From: Pseudomonas sp. URIL14HWK12:I12
GTDB lineage: Bacteria; Pseudomonadota; Gammaproteobacteria; Pseudomonadales; Pseudomonadaceae
Direction: 5' to 3'
Assembly: GCF_003097135.1 (NCBI RefSeq)
Contig: NZ_QEQL01000001.1
Coordinates: 124,001 to 188,000 of the forward strand
Length of the DNA: 64,000 bases
Shown in pieces: positions 36,692-46,051 of the stretch (within the stretch, counting starts at the first letter, position 1; each line of letters starts with the position of its first letter). The position numbers and the translations under genes are program-made. The notes below the pieces were generated by a model. It was not told the origin of the DNA and made no database searches. It worked only from the letters and a program-made list of their open reading frames with translations.

Positions 36692-37111
36692 ATGGATTAC
36701 ACAGTCAGGGTGCTGTTAGTGGAAGACGAGCCGGTACTGGGGGAGTTGATGGTCGACCTGCTCCAGGAAATGAACCTGCGTGTAACCTTGGCCGCCACCG
36801 CTGACCAAGGGCGCCAACTGTTTTGCAGCGCGCCGGAAAAATGGGGGCTGGTGGTCACCGATGTCCGCACACCCGGCCATTCGGATGGCTGCGACCTGGC
36901 CTGGGATGTGGAGCAGGCCTGCCGGCGCACGCCATTGCTGGTATGCAGCGGCTTCATGGTAGACACCATCGATTTGCCGCCGTCGGCCAATGTGTTGTCC
37001 AAGCCGTGGTCGCTTGAAGCGTTCGAGGCGCGGGTGCATACCCTACTGTCACCGCGGCGGCGCGACGATGACGAACAAGCGGCCGGTTTTACGAGCCCTG
37101 CCATGGCCTGA
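36692..37111 (+). CDS. Single-domain response regulator (third paralogue)
   Basis: 139 residues: receiver with VEDEP, phosphoacceptor in LVVTDVRTPG, LVCSGFM (Ser) and VLSKPW (Lys), plus a short arginine/aspartate-rich tail. Near twin of the 28589 copy, including TADQGRQLF, GCDLAWDV and the LPPSA loop. GAGGG precedes ATG 36692. Lying directly downstream of a hybrid kinase, it is a plausible phosphate acceptor of that kinase. No output domain, so the response would be through protein contacts. Confidence 0.9.
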   Translation: MDYTVRVLLVEDEPVLGELMVDLLQEMNLRVTLAATADQGRQLFCSAPEKWGLVVTDVRTPGHSDGCDLAWDVEQACRRTPLLVCSGFMVDTIDLPPSANVLSKPWSLEAFEARVHTLLSPRRRDDDEQAAGFTSPAMA

Positions 37112-37278
37112 TGTTCACCGGCCACCTTCAACTGCCCGAATCGCTACTACTGCTAATTGGCAGGCCCAATGGCCTGTTAAGTGAGGGTCGACGCCGCAAT
37201 GGCAGACCTTTGCGTAGCGCTACTGGGTAAGCGAGCGCGCCGCTACCGCGCGCCCGCCCCTCTGAATCGACACCCTGC

Positions 37279-37449
37279 CTATTGCTGGCCCTGAGGCTTC
37301 TGCTCTTGAGCTGGCTTCATCTGGATAGAGGCCCCGGTGTCATTGCCGTTGGAATTGGCTTTGTTCTTGTCGCTACTGGAGCTGTCGAAGCAGCCGGCCA
37401 GGGGAGCGGCCAGCAGGGCCGCCAGGGTTAGCGTGCGAAGGGTAGTCAT
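37279..37449 (-). CDS. Small lipoprotein
   Basis: 56 residues. The signal peptide LTLAALLAAPLAGC ends in a lipobox (LAGC), followed by a serine/aspartate/asparagine-rich, glutamine-ending tail (EQKPQGQQ). The cysteine would be lipidated and the rest is disordered. Start 37449 has GAGGGA upstream. It is divergent from the TPP enzyme gene, with a 158-base gap between starts. Function unknown. Confidence 0.75.
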   Translation of the reverse strand: MTTLRTLTLAALLAAPLAGCFDSSSSDKNKANSNGNDTGASIQMKPAQEQKPQGQQ

Positions 37450-37607
37450 GGGGTTGTCCCTCAGATGGTGTGAATGTGTGCAGTCGAGCCCAGCAGGAAG
37501 GCGCCGCTCCCTTGGGCTGACCAACGGTAGTGGGCAATCTTTCTGAACACTGCTGTGACCTGCCGGGTCGTAATTGGCGAATCCATTGCCCTAGAGCGAG
37601 CCCGACC

Positions 37608-39404
37608 ATGAGCCAGACCGTAGGCGACTTTCTTATCGACCGACTCAGCCAGTGGGGTGTAACGCGCATCTTTGGCTACCCAGGCGACGGCATCAATGGC
37701 GTATTCGGCGCCATGCGCCGTGCTCCGGGGAAAATCGAATTCGTGCAATGCCGCCACGAAGAAATGGCAGCGTTCATGGCCAGCGCACACGCGAAGTTCA
37801 CCGGCGAGCTGGGCGTGTGCATCGCCACCTCCGGGCCCGGGGCCTCGCACCTGCTGACCGGGCTGTATGACGCGCGCATGGACCACATGCCGGTGCTCGC
37901 CATCGCCGGCCAGCAGGCGCGCACCGCCATGGGCGGGCACTACCAGCAGGAGCTCGACCTGCTGTCGATGTTCAAGGATGTTGCCGGTGCTTATGTGCAG
38001 CAGGCCAATGCGCCGTCGCAGGTGCGCCATCTGGTGGACCGCGCCGTGCGCACCGCGCTCGGTGAGCGCCGGGTCACTGCGCTGATCCTGCCCAATGACT
38101 TGCAGGAGCTGCCCTACGAGGAACCTGCCCGGGCCCATGGGACGCTGCATTCGGGTGTGGGCTTCACCCGGCCGAAGGTCGTGCCTTATGAGCAGGACCT
38201 GGCCCGGGCTGCCGAAGTGCTCAACGCCGGCGAGCGCGTCGCGATCCTGGTGGGCGCCGGTGCGTTGGGGGCGGGCGAGCAGGTGAGGGCGGTTGCTGAG
38301 CGGCTAGGCGCAGGGGTGGCCAAGGCGTTGCTGGGCAAAGCCGTGTTGCCTGATGCATTGCCCTGGGTCACAGGCAGCATCGGGCTGCTGGGCACCGAGG
38401 CGAGCTACCAGTTGATGAACGAGTGCGACACCCTGCTGATGATAGGCTCGGGTTTCCCTTATGCCGAATTTCTGCCCAAGGAGGGCCAGGCCCGGGGGGT
38501 GCAGATCGATCTGAGCCCGAACATGCTGGGCCTGCGCTACCCAATGGAGGTGAACCTGGTAGGCGACTCGGCCGACACCCTGAACGCCTTGCTGCCGCTG
38601 CTTGAGGCCCGCCCTCACCGCAAATGGCAGCAAAAAGTCGAGCGCTGGCGTGGCGACTGGGAGCGCAAGCTGGAGCGGCGTGCACTGGCCAGTGCCGAGC
38701 CGATCAACCCCCAGCGGGTGGTGCATGAGCTGTCGGCGCAATTGCCGGACGCGTCTATCATCACCAGCGACTCAGGCTCTTGCGCCAACTGGTATGCCCG
38801 CGACCTGAAAATCCGTGAAGGCATGATGTGTTCGCTCTCAGGTGGCCTGGCCTCGATGGGCGCAGCGGTGCCGTATGCCATCGCTGCCAAGTTCGCCCAC
38901 CCGGAGCGGCCTGTGATCGCGCTGGTAGGCGATGGCGCAATGCAGATGAACAACCTGGCCGAGTTGATCACCGTCGCCAAGTACTGGAAACAGTGGGGCA
39001 ATGGCCGTTGGATTTGCGCAGTGTTCAACAACCAGGACCTCAACCAGGTGACTTGGGAGCAGCGAGTGATGGAGGGTGACCCGAAGTTCTCGGCCTCGCA
39101 GGACATCCCCGACGTGCCCTATCACTTGTTCGCTATTTCCATTGGCTTGAAAGGCATCTACGTCGAGCGCGAGCAAGACGTGGCCGACGCCTGGGCCCAG
39201 GCGCTGGCAAGCGAGGTGCCGGTACTGCTGGAGTTCAAAACCGACCCCAATGTGCCGCCACTGCCACCGCACATCACCTTCGAGCAGGCAAAAAAGATGG
39301 CCAGTGCTCTGCTCAAGGGCGACCCCGACGAAGCTGGCATCATCAAACAGGCCGCTAAACAGCTCTTCGGCAGCGTGCTGCCGGGTGACCCAAAGGGCCA
39401 ATGA
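37608..39404 (+). CDS. Thiamine-diphosphate enzyme, pyruvate oxidase/dehydrogenase (PoxB)-like
   Basis: 598 residues with the three-domain TPP fold. Catalytic glutamate in QCRHEEMAAFMASAHAKFTG, domain 2 with GYPGDG-type N-terminus and LVGAGALGAGEQ, and the TPP motif in ALVGDGAMQMNNLAELITV followed by FNNQDLNQVTWEQR. Overall it fits PoxB, which oxidises pyruvate to acetate and CO2 with electrons to quinone, but I cannot confirm the FAD site or the membrane-binding tail. Start 37608 follows GAGCGAG. Other decarboxylases of the superfamily are the alternative. Confidence 0.8.
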   Translation: MSQTVGDFLIDRLSQWGVTRIFGYPGDGINGVFGAMRRAPGKIEFVQCRHEEMAAFMASAHAKFTGELGVCIATSGPGASHLLTGLYDARMDHMPVLAIAGQQARTAMGGHYQQELDLLSMFKDVAGAYVQQANAPSQVRHLVDRAVRTALGERRVTALILPNDLQELPYEEPARAHGTLHSGVGFTRPKVVPYEQDLARAAEVLNAGERVAILVGAGALGAGEQVRAVAERLGAGVAKALLGKAVLPDALPWVTGSIGLLGTEASYQLMNECDTLLMIGSGFPYAEFLPKEGQARGVQIDLSPNMLGLRYPMEVNLVGDSADTLNALLPLLEARPHRKWQQKVERWRGDWERKLERRALASAEPINPQRVVHELSAQLPDASIITSDSGSCANWYARDLKIREGMMCSLSGGLASMGAAVPYAIAAKFAHPERPVIALVGDGAMQMNNLAELITVAKYWKQWGNGRWICAVFNNQDLNQVTWEQRVMEGDPKFSASQDIPDVPYHLFAISIGLKGIYVEREQDVADAWAQALASEVPVLLEFKTDPNVPPLPPHITFEQAKKMASALLKGDPDEAGIIKQAAKQLFGSVLPGDPKGQ

Positions 39405-39511
39405 CTGCCAGAACAGGGAGGTTGAGTTGACGTAACCGGCACATGGCGTAAGGCTACTAACGACGGGCACCGATCAGGATGCGGCGTCCACTTACGCCAA
39501 GGAGCCGGTCT

Positions 39512-40672
39512 GTGCCCAACGTCAAACGCCTCGCTTTGTTCCTGGACGGTACCTGGAACACTGTCTATGACAACACCAACGTGTACCGCGCGAAAGCGCT
39601 GTGCAATGACTCCCCCGAACAGCGCTGCTATTACAGCAAGGGCGTGGGTACCCAAGTAGGCGAACGCCTCTTGGGTGGCCTGTTCGGCATCGGTATCGAC
39701 CGGGAAGTGCTCAAGGCCTACGAATGGTTGGTCGACAACTATGAAGCCGATGCTCGGATCTACATTTTCGGCTTCAGCCGTGGGGCCTTCACCGCGCGGA
39801 GCCTGGCCGGCTTCATCTCCATTTGCGGGTTGCTCAAGCCTGGGTCGCCGATTTCGCTTACCCAGATCTTCGACCGTTACCGCAAGGGCAAGGCTGAACA
39901 TTCGATCCGTGCCTTGGCAAACCTGCCCGAGGAGGGGCTGAGCCAGGGCGACCTTTGGCTCAAGCGCTATTCACGCGCTATTCCGATCTGGTTTCAGGGC
40001 GTGTGGGATACCGTTGGCGCAGTTGGCATACCGCTGCCTTGGTTGCCGCGGGTTAGCAGTGCCGACTTTGCCTTTCTGGAAACCGACCTGCGTATCAATG
40101 AAACCCACGGGTTCCATGCCCTGGCCGTCGACGAGCAGCGGCGAGCCTTCGCCCCGACCTTGTGGACGAAAGTGACCGAAAAATACGCAGACAACTACCC
40201 GCCGCGGCCTTTGGAACGCGTCGAGCAGCGCTGGTTCGTGGGCGCGCACGCCAACGTTGGCGGCGGCTACCCCAATGACCTGTTGGCCCAACCGCCGCTG
40301 CAGTGGCTGCTTCGAAAAGCGGCTGACCACGAGCTGGTGTTCAATGACCAGGTGATACTCGACGGCGATGAAGTCAAGGCCAAGGTCGAGGACTCCTATG
40401 CACAAATGGGTGGTGGGCTGTACCGGTTGCTGACCCTGGGCCGCCGGTGGTACCGGCCGATCGGCGCTGCGCCCTTGGAAACGCCGACGCAGTCAACCGC
40501 GGCGATCAACGAAACCATCGATGCCTCGGTGTTTCGCCGTTGGCGCGAGGATCCAGGGTATCGCCCGGTCAACCTGCAGCGTTGGGCCCAGGCACTTCAG
40601 CTTGACCCTGCCGCAGTCCAGAGTTGTCTGTGGGCACACGACGGCAAGCCGGTCGTCGAGGGCTCGGTCTAG
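39512..40672 (+). CDS. DUF2235 alpha/beta hydrolase (Tle1/phospholipase-like)
   Basis: 386 residues. The start GTG 39512 has AAGGAG seven bases upstream. LALFLDGTWN begins the DUF2235 domain, the nucleophile elbow is FGFSRGAFTAR, a conserved Asp lies in VWDTVGAVGIP, and the late His in WFVGAHANVGGGY. Relatives include type VI secretion phospholipase effectors, but no VgrG, adaptor or immunity gene is next to it, so a housekeeping or stress hydrolase is just as likely. No signal peptide. Confidence 0.85.
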   Translation: MPNVKRLALFLDGTWNTVYDNTNVYRAKALCNDSPEQRCYYSKGVGTQVGERLLGGLFGIGIDREVLKAYEWLVDNYEADARIYIFGFSRGAFTARSLAGFISICGLLKPGSPISLTQIFDRYRKGKAEHSIRALANLPEEGLSQGDLWLKRYSRAIPIWFQGVWDTVGAVGIPLPWLPRVSSADFAFLETDLRINETHGFHALAVDEQRRAFAPTLWTKVTEKYADNYPPRPLERVEQRWFVGAHANVGGGYPNDLLAQPPLQWLLRKAADHELVFNDQVILDGDEVKAKVEDSYAQMGGGLYRLLTLGRRWYRPIGAAPLETPTQSTAAINETIDASVFRRWREDPGYRPVNLQRWAQALQLDPAAVQSCLWAHDGKPVVEGSV

Positions 40673-40783
40673 CCCGGGGCTGAGGCAGGTGATCTCTATG
40701 GGTGCTGCACGGCATTGAGATATCGGCGATAGGCCGGCACAATCGCGCTCCGCCAACTAAGGGCCTTGTTCTTGAACCTGCCA

Positions 40784-41470
40784 ATGACCTTATCCAAGCG
40801 CCTGTCGCGCGTCGCCGAGCTGATCCCGGCCGGCGCGCGGCTGGCCGATATCGGCTCCGACCACGCCTACTTGCCAGCGGTGCTGGCTAGCCGGCGCGCC
40901 ATCGAGCACGCCATTGCAGTGGAGGTGGCTAGCACCCCTTTCGCTGCAGCACAGCGCACGGTGCGCAAGCAGGGCGTGGAACAGTGGGTGAGCGTGCGCC
41001 AGGGCGATGGGTTGGCAGGCGTGCACGCAAGCGACCGGCTCACGGCCATCAGCCTGTGCGGCATGGGTGGGGAAACCATCCGCGACATTCTCCAGGCTGG
41101 CAAGGCACGGCTCAACGGCGGCGAGCGGCTGGTGATGCAGCCCAATGGGGGTGAGCAGCCGCTGCGCCGGTGGCTGATGGAGCACGGGTACCGCATCGTT
41201 GCCGAGCAGGTGTTGCGCGAACACCGCTTCGACTACGAAATCATCGTCGCCGAACCCGACGGGCCGGTAGCCTACAGCGAGCGCGAGCTGTACTTCGGGC
41301 CCCTGCTGTTGAAAGAGCGTGGCGATGCGTTCATTAATAAGTGGCAACGCATGCTCGGGCAGCGGCAGCAAACGCTGGCCAACTTCGGCCGCGCTCGGCA
41401 GGCGGTGCCGGCGGCCAAGCTGGAGCAGGTGCACCTGCACATTCACTGGATCAGCGAGCTGCTGGGCTAG
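40784..41470 (+). CDS. trmK: tRNA (adenine-N1)-methyltransferase, TrmK family
   Basis: 228 residues of the TrmK/DUF633 family, SAM-dependent enzymes modifying A22 of tRNA. The SAM-binding loop is [16 protein letters not shown], followed by AIAVEVAS and the family motif [14 protein letters not shown], with [13 protein letters not shown] and [11 protein letters not shown] later. The C-terminal helical part ends IHWISELLG. Start ATG 40784 puts [11 protein letters not shown] at the N-terminus as in the family. Its 3' end overlaps that of the converging MdtD-like gene by 20 bases. Confidence 0.88.
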   Translation: MTLSKRLSRVAELIPAGARLADIGSDHAYLPAVLASRRAIEHAIAVEVASTPFAAAQRTVRKQGVEQWVSVRQGDGLAGVHASDRLTAISLCGMGGETIRDILQAGKARLNGGERLVMQPNGGEQPLRRWLMEHGYRIVAEQVLREHRFDYEIIVAEPDGPVAYSERELYFGPLLLKERGDAFINKWQRMLGQRQQTLANFGRARQAVPAAKLEQVHLHIHWISELLG

Positions 41471-42818
41471 CGTCGGGCACCTGCCAGAACACCAGCGCTG
41501 GCAGCGCGGTGATGATCGCCACGCCCAGCCACACCATGGCGAACCCCCCTTGCAGGCCGCTGCCCGCCGCGGCCGCAGCGAGCAACAAGCCAGCGACCGT
41601 CACGCCGATGCTCATGGTCAGTTGCTGCGTCATTGACATCAGGCTGTTGCCGCTGCTGGCGAGCTCGTCTGGCAGCTCCTTGAGGGTGAGGTTGTTCATG
41701 GTGGAAAACCGCACGCCATTGACCATGCCGATGACCAGCAGCACCGCCGGGATCGCCCAGGGCATGGCCAGGCGAGCGGCCAATGGCAGTAGCAATACCA
41801 ACGCGGCAAGCGCCAGCGTGGCGCCGACCAGCACGCAGCGGTAACCGAAGCGGTTGACCACCCGCACCACCAAGCGTTTGACGCCCATGTTGCCCAATAC
41901 CAGGGGCACCATCATCAACCCGGCATGCGCTGGCGCGAAGCCGAGCCCCAGTTGCAGGTACATCGGCACCAGAAACGGCAGCATGGCGCTGCCGATGCGG
42001 CCGTAGAAGCCGCCAAGCAACCCCATCGAGAACACCCGGCTGTCGAACAGCTTCAGGCTGAACAGGGCGTGAGCGTTCCCGCGGGCATGGGCCAGGTAGA
42101 GCAAGGCGGTAGCCAGGCCTGCCGCCAGCAGTGCCAGCAGCGCCACTGGTGTATGGTGGCCTTCCAGCGCCAGGGTGAGAGCGGCCATGGCCACGCCCAG
42201 CAGGGCATAACCGACGAAGTCGAAGCGCTTGGGCGGCAGGGTCAGGTTCGGTAGCCAGCGCCAGGTGGCAACGGCACCCACCACGCCCACCGGCAGGTTG
42301 ATCAGGAAAATCCAGTGCCAGCTGGCGTACTGCACCAGCACACCGCCCAGCGCTGGCCCCAGCAGCGGCCCGATCTGCCCGGGCAACGTCACGAAGGCCA
42401 TGGCGGCGAGGTACTGGTCCCGCGGCACTAGCTTGAGCACTGTCAGGCGGCCGACCGGCACCATCATCGCACCGCCGATGCCTTGCACCACCCGCGCCGC
42501 CTCCAGCTGTTGCAGCGAACCGGCGCAGGCGCAACAGAGCGAGCCGAAGCTGAACAGCACAATTGCAGCAAGAAACACGTTGCGCCCACCGAAGCGGTCG
42601 GCCAGCCACCCACTGACCGGCAGCGTGACTGCCACGGTCAGCACATAGGCGACGATCACCCCGTGCATCCGCAGCGGGCTTTCCCCAAGGCTTGCGGCCA
42701 TCGAGGGCAGGGCGGTGTTGACGATGGTCGTGTCCAGCGTCTGCATGAAAAAACCGAAGGCCACGATCCACAGCTGCCAGCGCAGGCGGGGGTCGGTGTG
42801 GCCCAATGCGCCGTTCAA
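41451..42818 (-). CDS. mdtD: MdtD-like MFS multidrug/metabolite exporter
   Basis: About 455 residues with the 14-helix-type DHA2 fold. It matches E. coli MdtD closely by eye: [59 protein letters not shown], and [18 protein letters not shown]. In the frame a GTG at 42845 would add nine residues; I favour TTG 42818, which overlaps the upstream stop (TTGA), but the ribosome site is poor either way. It is last in the minus-strand operon. In E. coli the gene sits with mdtABC; none is here, so substrate is open. Confidence 0.85.
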   Translation of the reverse strand: MNGALGHTDPRLRWQLWIVAFGFFMQTLDTTIVNTALPSMAASLGESPLRMHGVIVAYVLTVAVTLPVSGWLADRFGGRNVFLAAIVLFSFGSLCCACAGSLQQLEAARVVQGIGGAMMVPVGRLTVLKLVPRDQYLAAMAFVTLPGQIGPLLGPALGGVLVQYASWHWIFLINLPVGVVGAVATWRWLPNLTLPPKRFDFVGYALLGVAMAALTLALEGHHTPVALLALLAAGLATALLYLAHARGNAHALFSLKLFDSRVFSMGLLGGFYGRIGSAMLPFLVPMYLQLGLGFAPAHAGLMMVPLVLGNMGVKRLVVRVVNRFGYRCVLVGATLALAALVLLLPLAARLAMPWAIPAVLLVIGMVNGVRFSTMNNLTLKELPDELASSGNSLMSMTQQLTMSIGVTVAGLLLAAAAAGSGLQGGFAMVWLGVAIITALPALVFWQVPDASPAAR

Positions 42819-43996
42819 CGCCCCGCGCGGAGAAAGTCCGCCCACTTGCGCACCAGGTAGTTATGTTCGTCCATCACCGCGTTCCATACACCAATGTGGC
42901 CCATGCGCTGTTCGTAGGCGCCGCCCTCGCGCACCTCTCCGGCTTCGATCAGCGGCTGGCCATCGCTGCCCATCAGCTGTTCACGGGCGGGCAGCCCGGC
43001 GTACCAGTAGTCCCATTCGGCGGAACTGAGGTGATCGCGCGCCCGCGGCGGGTTGGAAATATAGAACCCCTGGCGCGCCATGACGGCGCCCGGCCAACCG
43101 GCCAGCCACCAGTTCAGGTAGGCATAGGCGGCGTCTTTAACCGGCCCCTGCACGCAGCGCGACAACGACAGCCCACCGAACCAGGCCCGGTAGCCCTCCC
43201 GGGGGATGGCCAGCCGATACTGGATGCCGGCGCGGTGCAGTTGCATGAGTGTGGGCGACCACAGGCTCTGGATATGGACGGCCGGCCCGAGCATCAACTC
43301 ACCGGCTTCTCGATCATCGCCCCAGAAAGCCGCGAAATGGCGGTGGCGCTGGCGCTGAATGAGAAAGCTCGCCAAGGTGTCGATTTCTTCCAGCCGCAAG
43401 TTGCCGATGTTGGCGAACTGCGCCAGGCCACTGGCCTGGACCGCCAGCGCGGCATCCAGTGCGCCAATCGCCGCATCGCTCTGCAACGCCACGTGCCCGC
43501 ACCAGCGCTCGTCGAGCAACCAGGCCCAGCTCTCAGGCTGCCCGGCCAGAGCCTTGGGCAGGTGCTCCGGGCGGTAGGCAAAGCTGTCGGCGTTGTGGGT
43601 CAATGGCAGCATGCTGATCGACCCGGTAGGCGTGCTGCCCAGGCTACCGTCGTGCTGCACGTAGAGCCGGTCGCACGGCAGGCCGCCGTTGGCCAGGGTG
43701 TCGCCAGGGTGCAGGCGGCCGCGCTTGGGCAAGTCGTTGATCTCGTCCCAGAGCGCAACCCGGCGTGTATCGATGGGCTGGATCGCACCGGCCGGCCAGA
43801 CGAAATCGACGTTGTGAAACCACTGGTCGTAGAGGTCGTAGGTGTGCGGTTGCATCACCGCGATGCGCTGCGCGGTTTGAGCGTCGTGGATCTGATAGAC
43901 CAGCTCGATGCCCAGCTCCTGTTCGGCGCGAAGGCGGATCGATTCGAGCAAGGTGACGGAGGTGCCCAGTACACGCAGGGTGACCTTGGCCGTCAT
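42815..43996 (-). CDS. PotD-like solute-binding protein lacking a signal peptide
   Basis: 393 residues with the class II binding-protein fold of spermidine/putrescine-type proteins ([84 protein letters not shown]). The N-terminus begins directly with the mature fold, with no hydrophobic signal, and its ATG overlaps the CobW stop (ATGA), so the start is secure. No permease or ATPase gene is nearby. A cytoplasmic ligand-binding role in the imide-type operon is inferred. Confidence 0.85.
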   Translation of the reverse strand: MTAKVTLRVLGTSVTLLESIRLRAEQELGIELVYQIHDAQTAQRIAVMQPHTYDLYDQWFHNVDFVWPAGAIQPIDTRRVALWDEINDLPKRGRLHPGDTLANGGLPCDRLYVQHDGSLGSTPTGSISMLPLTHNADSFAYRPEHLPKALAGQPESWAWLLDERWCGHVALQSDAAIGALDAALAVQASGLAQFANIGNLRLEEIDTLASFLIQRQRHRHFAAFWGDDREAGELMLGPAVHIQSLWSPTLMQLHRAGIQYRLAIPREGYRAWFGGLSLSRCVQGPVKDAAYAYLNWWLAGWPGAVMARQGFYISNPPRARDHLSSAEWDYWYAGLPAREQLMGSDGQPLIEAGEVREGGAYEQRMGHIGVWNAVMDEHNYLVRKWADFLRAGR

Positions 43997-44982
43997 GCCG
44001 CCTGCCCCAGCCTGCCAAGAAAGGCCGCGAAGGACCGGCGCAGTGCCTGGGTGTCGAGGCCGCGCACGATGAACACCAAGCGCGAGCGTGGCTCACCGCC
44101 GGGCCAGGCCGGCAGGTGCACCGGAGCATGCAGGCTGTGCTGCACGCCATGAATCACGATGGGTTGGCTGGAGTCGATCACGTCAAGCAGGCCCTTGACC
44201 CTGAGAATACGTTCGCCGTGGCATCTTAGCAGCATCGACAGCCACACCCCAAAGGCCACCCAGTCCAGCGGCCGGTCGAACTCCAGGCAGCATACCTCGG
44301 CACCACCGTGGGGGCCCGAAGCCACAGGCGTGAACAATTGCCAGCGGGCGACTTCCTGTTCGGGGCCTTGGCCGCGCAGGCCTTCACCCAGCAGCAGTTG
44401 ATCCCCCTGCTGCACATCACTGGCAAGGGCCTGCGAAGCGCCCGGGTTGAGTGCTGCCAAGCGCTGCACCAAGGCGTCGACGGCGCGAGGCTCGACGCGG
44501 TCGGCCTTGCTGATCAGCAGGCGGTCGGCGGCAGTGACCTGCACCAACCATTCCGGGTGCAGGCGCCGTTGCAGCTCAGCCTGCTCCGCGTCTACGACCG
44601 CGACCGTCAACCCTAGGTGAAAGCGCCCGCGCAGGTGCGCGTCGCGCAGCAGGGTGGCAATGATCGGAGCAGGGTTGGCAAGGCCCGTGGTTTCCAGTAT
44701 TACCCGCTTGAACGCCGGCACCTCGCCACGGGCGCGGCGGCCATGCAGGTCGAGCAGGGCCTGCTTCAAGTCGCCCTGCACCGAACAACACACGCAGCCG
44801 CCGGGTAGCAGCACGGTGCCGGGGGCCACTTCTTCCACGAGCAAATGGTCGATGCCCACCTCGCCGAACTCGTTGATCAGCAGCGCCGTATCACCCAAGG
44901 CCTCACCGGCCAGCAGCCGCTTCAGCAGCGTGGTCTTGCCGCTGCCCAGAAACCCGGTGACTACGCTTACCGGCAAGCTCAT
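43993..44982 (-). CDS. CobW/COG0523-family GTPase (metallochaperone)
   Basis: 329 residues. P-loop in VVTGFLGSGKTTLLKRLL, metal site CVCC in LPGGCVCCSVQGDL, GTPase motifs ILETTGLANPAPI and LISKAD, and a C-terminal CobW-C domain (CLEFDRPLDW, LRVKGLLDVIDSSQPIVIHG, RLVFIVRGLD). The family moves zinc, cobalt or other metals to client enzymes by GTP hydrolysis. It overlaps both neighbours by four bases, so it is made with the 99-residue protein and the binding protein. The metal-dependent CE4 hydrolase in the operon is a plausible client. Confidence 0.93.
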   Translation of the reverse strand: MSLPVSVVTGFLGSGKTTLLKRLLAGEALGDTALLINEFGEVGIDHLLVEEVAPGTVLLPGGCVCCSVQGDLKQALLDLHGRRARGEVPAFKRVILETTGLANPAPIIATLLRDAHLRGRFHLGLTVAVVDAEQAELQRRLHPEWLVQVTAADRLLISKADRVEPRAVDALVQRLAALNPGASQALASDVQQGDQLLLGEGLRGQGPEQEVARWQLFTPVASGPHGGAEVCCLEFDRPLDWVAFGVWLSMLLRCHGERILRVKGLLDVIDSSQPIVIHGVQHSLHAPVHLPAWPGGEPRSRLVFIVRGLDTQALRRSFAAFLGRLGQAA

Positions 44983-45278
44983 CGCGCAGCCTCCAAGGCA
45001 TCAAGGATGTTCCCGGCAAGTGGGTCCAGCGGCTTGCCGATCACCGCCTCGGCCTGCTGCCACAGCTCATCCAGCCCGGTGGCCAGCGCCTGGCGGCCGG
45101 TCGGGCCCTGAATCAGGTACGAGGCGCCTTGCACATCCGACACTTTCAGGCGAAACGGCGCCAGCACCTGGTTGATCGCCGCCAGCCTGCGCAGGCGCTC
45201 GCGCCGCCGTGGCAGGCTATCGCCCAGGGGGTCGCTCCAATGGCCATCCTCGCCGATCAAGCCACACAGCCCGCACAT
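44979..45278 (-). CDS. 99-residue CxxC protein coupled to CobW
   Basis: A small soluble protein starting MCGLCGLIGEDGHW, with a CxxC pair at residues 2-5, then a basic helix (PRRRERLRRLAAINQVL), a beta part (VSDVQGASYLIQGPTG) and a C-terminal helix. The Cys2 start superficially resembles Ntn amidotransferases, but the domain is far too short. I do not know its family. AGGAGG precedes the ATG and its stop overlaps CobW by four bases, so metal handling together with CobW is an inference. Confidence 0.75.
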   Translation of the reverse strand: MCGLCGLIGEDGHWSDPLGDSLPRRRERLRRLAAINQVLAPFRLKVSDVQGASYLIQGPTGRQALATGLDELWQQAEAVIGKPLDPLAGNILDALEAAR

Positions 45279-45292
45279 CGTTCACCTCCTGC

Positions 45293-46042
45293 TCATGGCA
45301 TGACATCGCCGGAATTGGGCCCCAAGGTCTGCCCCACGAAGAGGTTGCCCCCCGGCTCACTGGCCAGCAGTACCGCCACCGGTGCGACCTCTTCGGCGCG
45401 GCCGAAGCGCCCCAGCGGCAGCTCCTTGGCCTTGGCGGTTTTCCAGGCCTGGCTGATGCCATCGACCAGGGCCGTCTCGATCGGCCCCGGGGCGATGGCG
45501 TTGACCAGCACGTTCTGCCCGCTGACCTCCAGGGCCAGCGATTTGGTGAACCCGATCACCCCCGCCTTGGCCGCTGCGTAATGGCATAACTCGGCGCCAC
45601 CTTTGATGCCCAGCTGCGATGCGACGTTGATGATGCGGCCCCAGCGCTGCGCGAGCATGTATGGCAAGGCCCGCTGGCTGGCGATGAAGACGCTGGTGAG
45701 GTCGACCCGCAGCATGTCGTCCCACATGGCCTGAGTGAGCTCCACACAGGGCGCCTGGGTCAGCATGCCTGCGTTGTTGACCAGTATGTCGATACCGCCG
45801 TAGGCGGCTACGCAAGCGTCTACCCCGGCCTGGGCGCCTTCGCGGGTGCCGACGTCGGCAACCGATTCGGCCACCGCCACGCCCACCGCTCGGCAGCGCG
45901 TGGCCACCTCGGCCAGGCGCGCCGCATCGCGGTCGCACAAAACCAGCTGAGCGCCCGCCTGGGCGTAGGCCTGGGCGATAGCGGCGCCGATGCCGCTGGC
46001 CGCGCCGGTGATCACCGCGCGGCGTCGTTGCAGTGCTGCCAT
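45293..46042 (-). CDS. SDR-family oxidoreductase (first of a pair)
   Basis: 249 residues, classical short-chain dehydrogenase. Cofactor motif VITGAASGIGAAIA, NNAGM, catalytic Ser in INVASQLG, Tyr and Lys in HYAAAKAG, then NAIAPGPIETAL. An Asp at the end of beta-2 (LVLCDRDAARLAE) suggests NAD rather than NADP. AGGAG precedes ATG 46042. It is fifth in the operon, nine bases after the second SDR, so both probably act on intermediates of the same pathway. Substrate unknown. Confidence 0.9.
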   Translation of the reverse strand: MAALQRRRAVITGAASGIGAAIAQAYAQAGAQLVLCDRDAARLAEVATRCRAVGVAVAESVADVGTREGAQAGVDACVAAYGGIDILVNNAGMLTQAPCVELTQAMWDDMLRVDLTSVFIASQRALPYMLAQRWGRIINVASQLGIKGGAELCHYAAAKAGVIGFTKSLALEVSGQNVLVNAIAPGPIETALVDGISQAWKTAKAKELPLGRFGRAEEVAPVAVLLASEPGGNLFVGQTLGPNSGDVMP

Positions 46043-46051
46043 GTTCAGCTC

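Noticed and set aside
39512..40672. Calling the DUF2235 gene a type VI secretion effector
   Set aside because: No VgrG, chaperone, adaptor or immunity gene is adjacent; the fold alone does not justify it.
41467..42771. A 434-codon frame inside the MdtD-like gene, same strand but another frame
   Set aside because: Arg/Gly/Ala-rich shadow of a membrane protein gene with clear family motifs.
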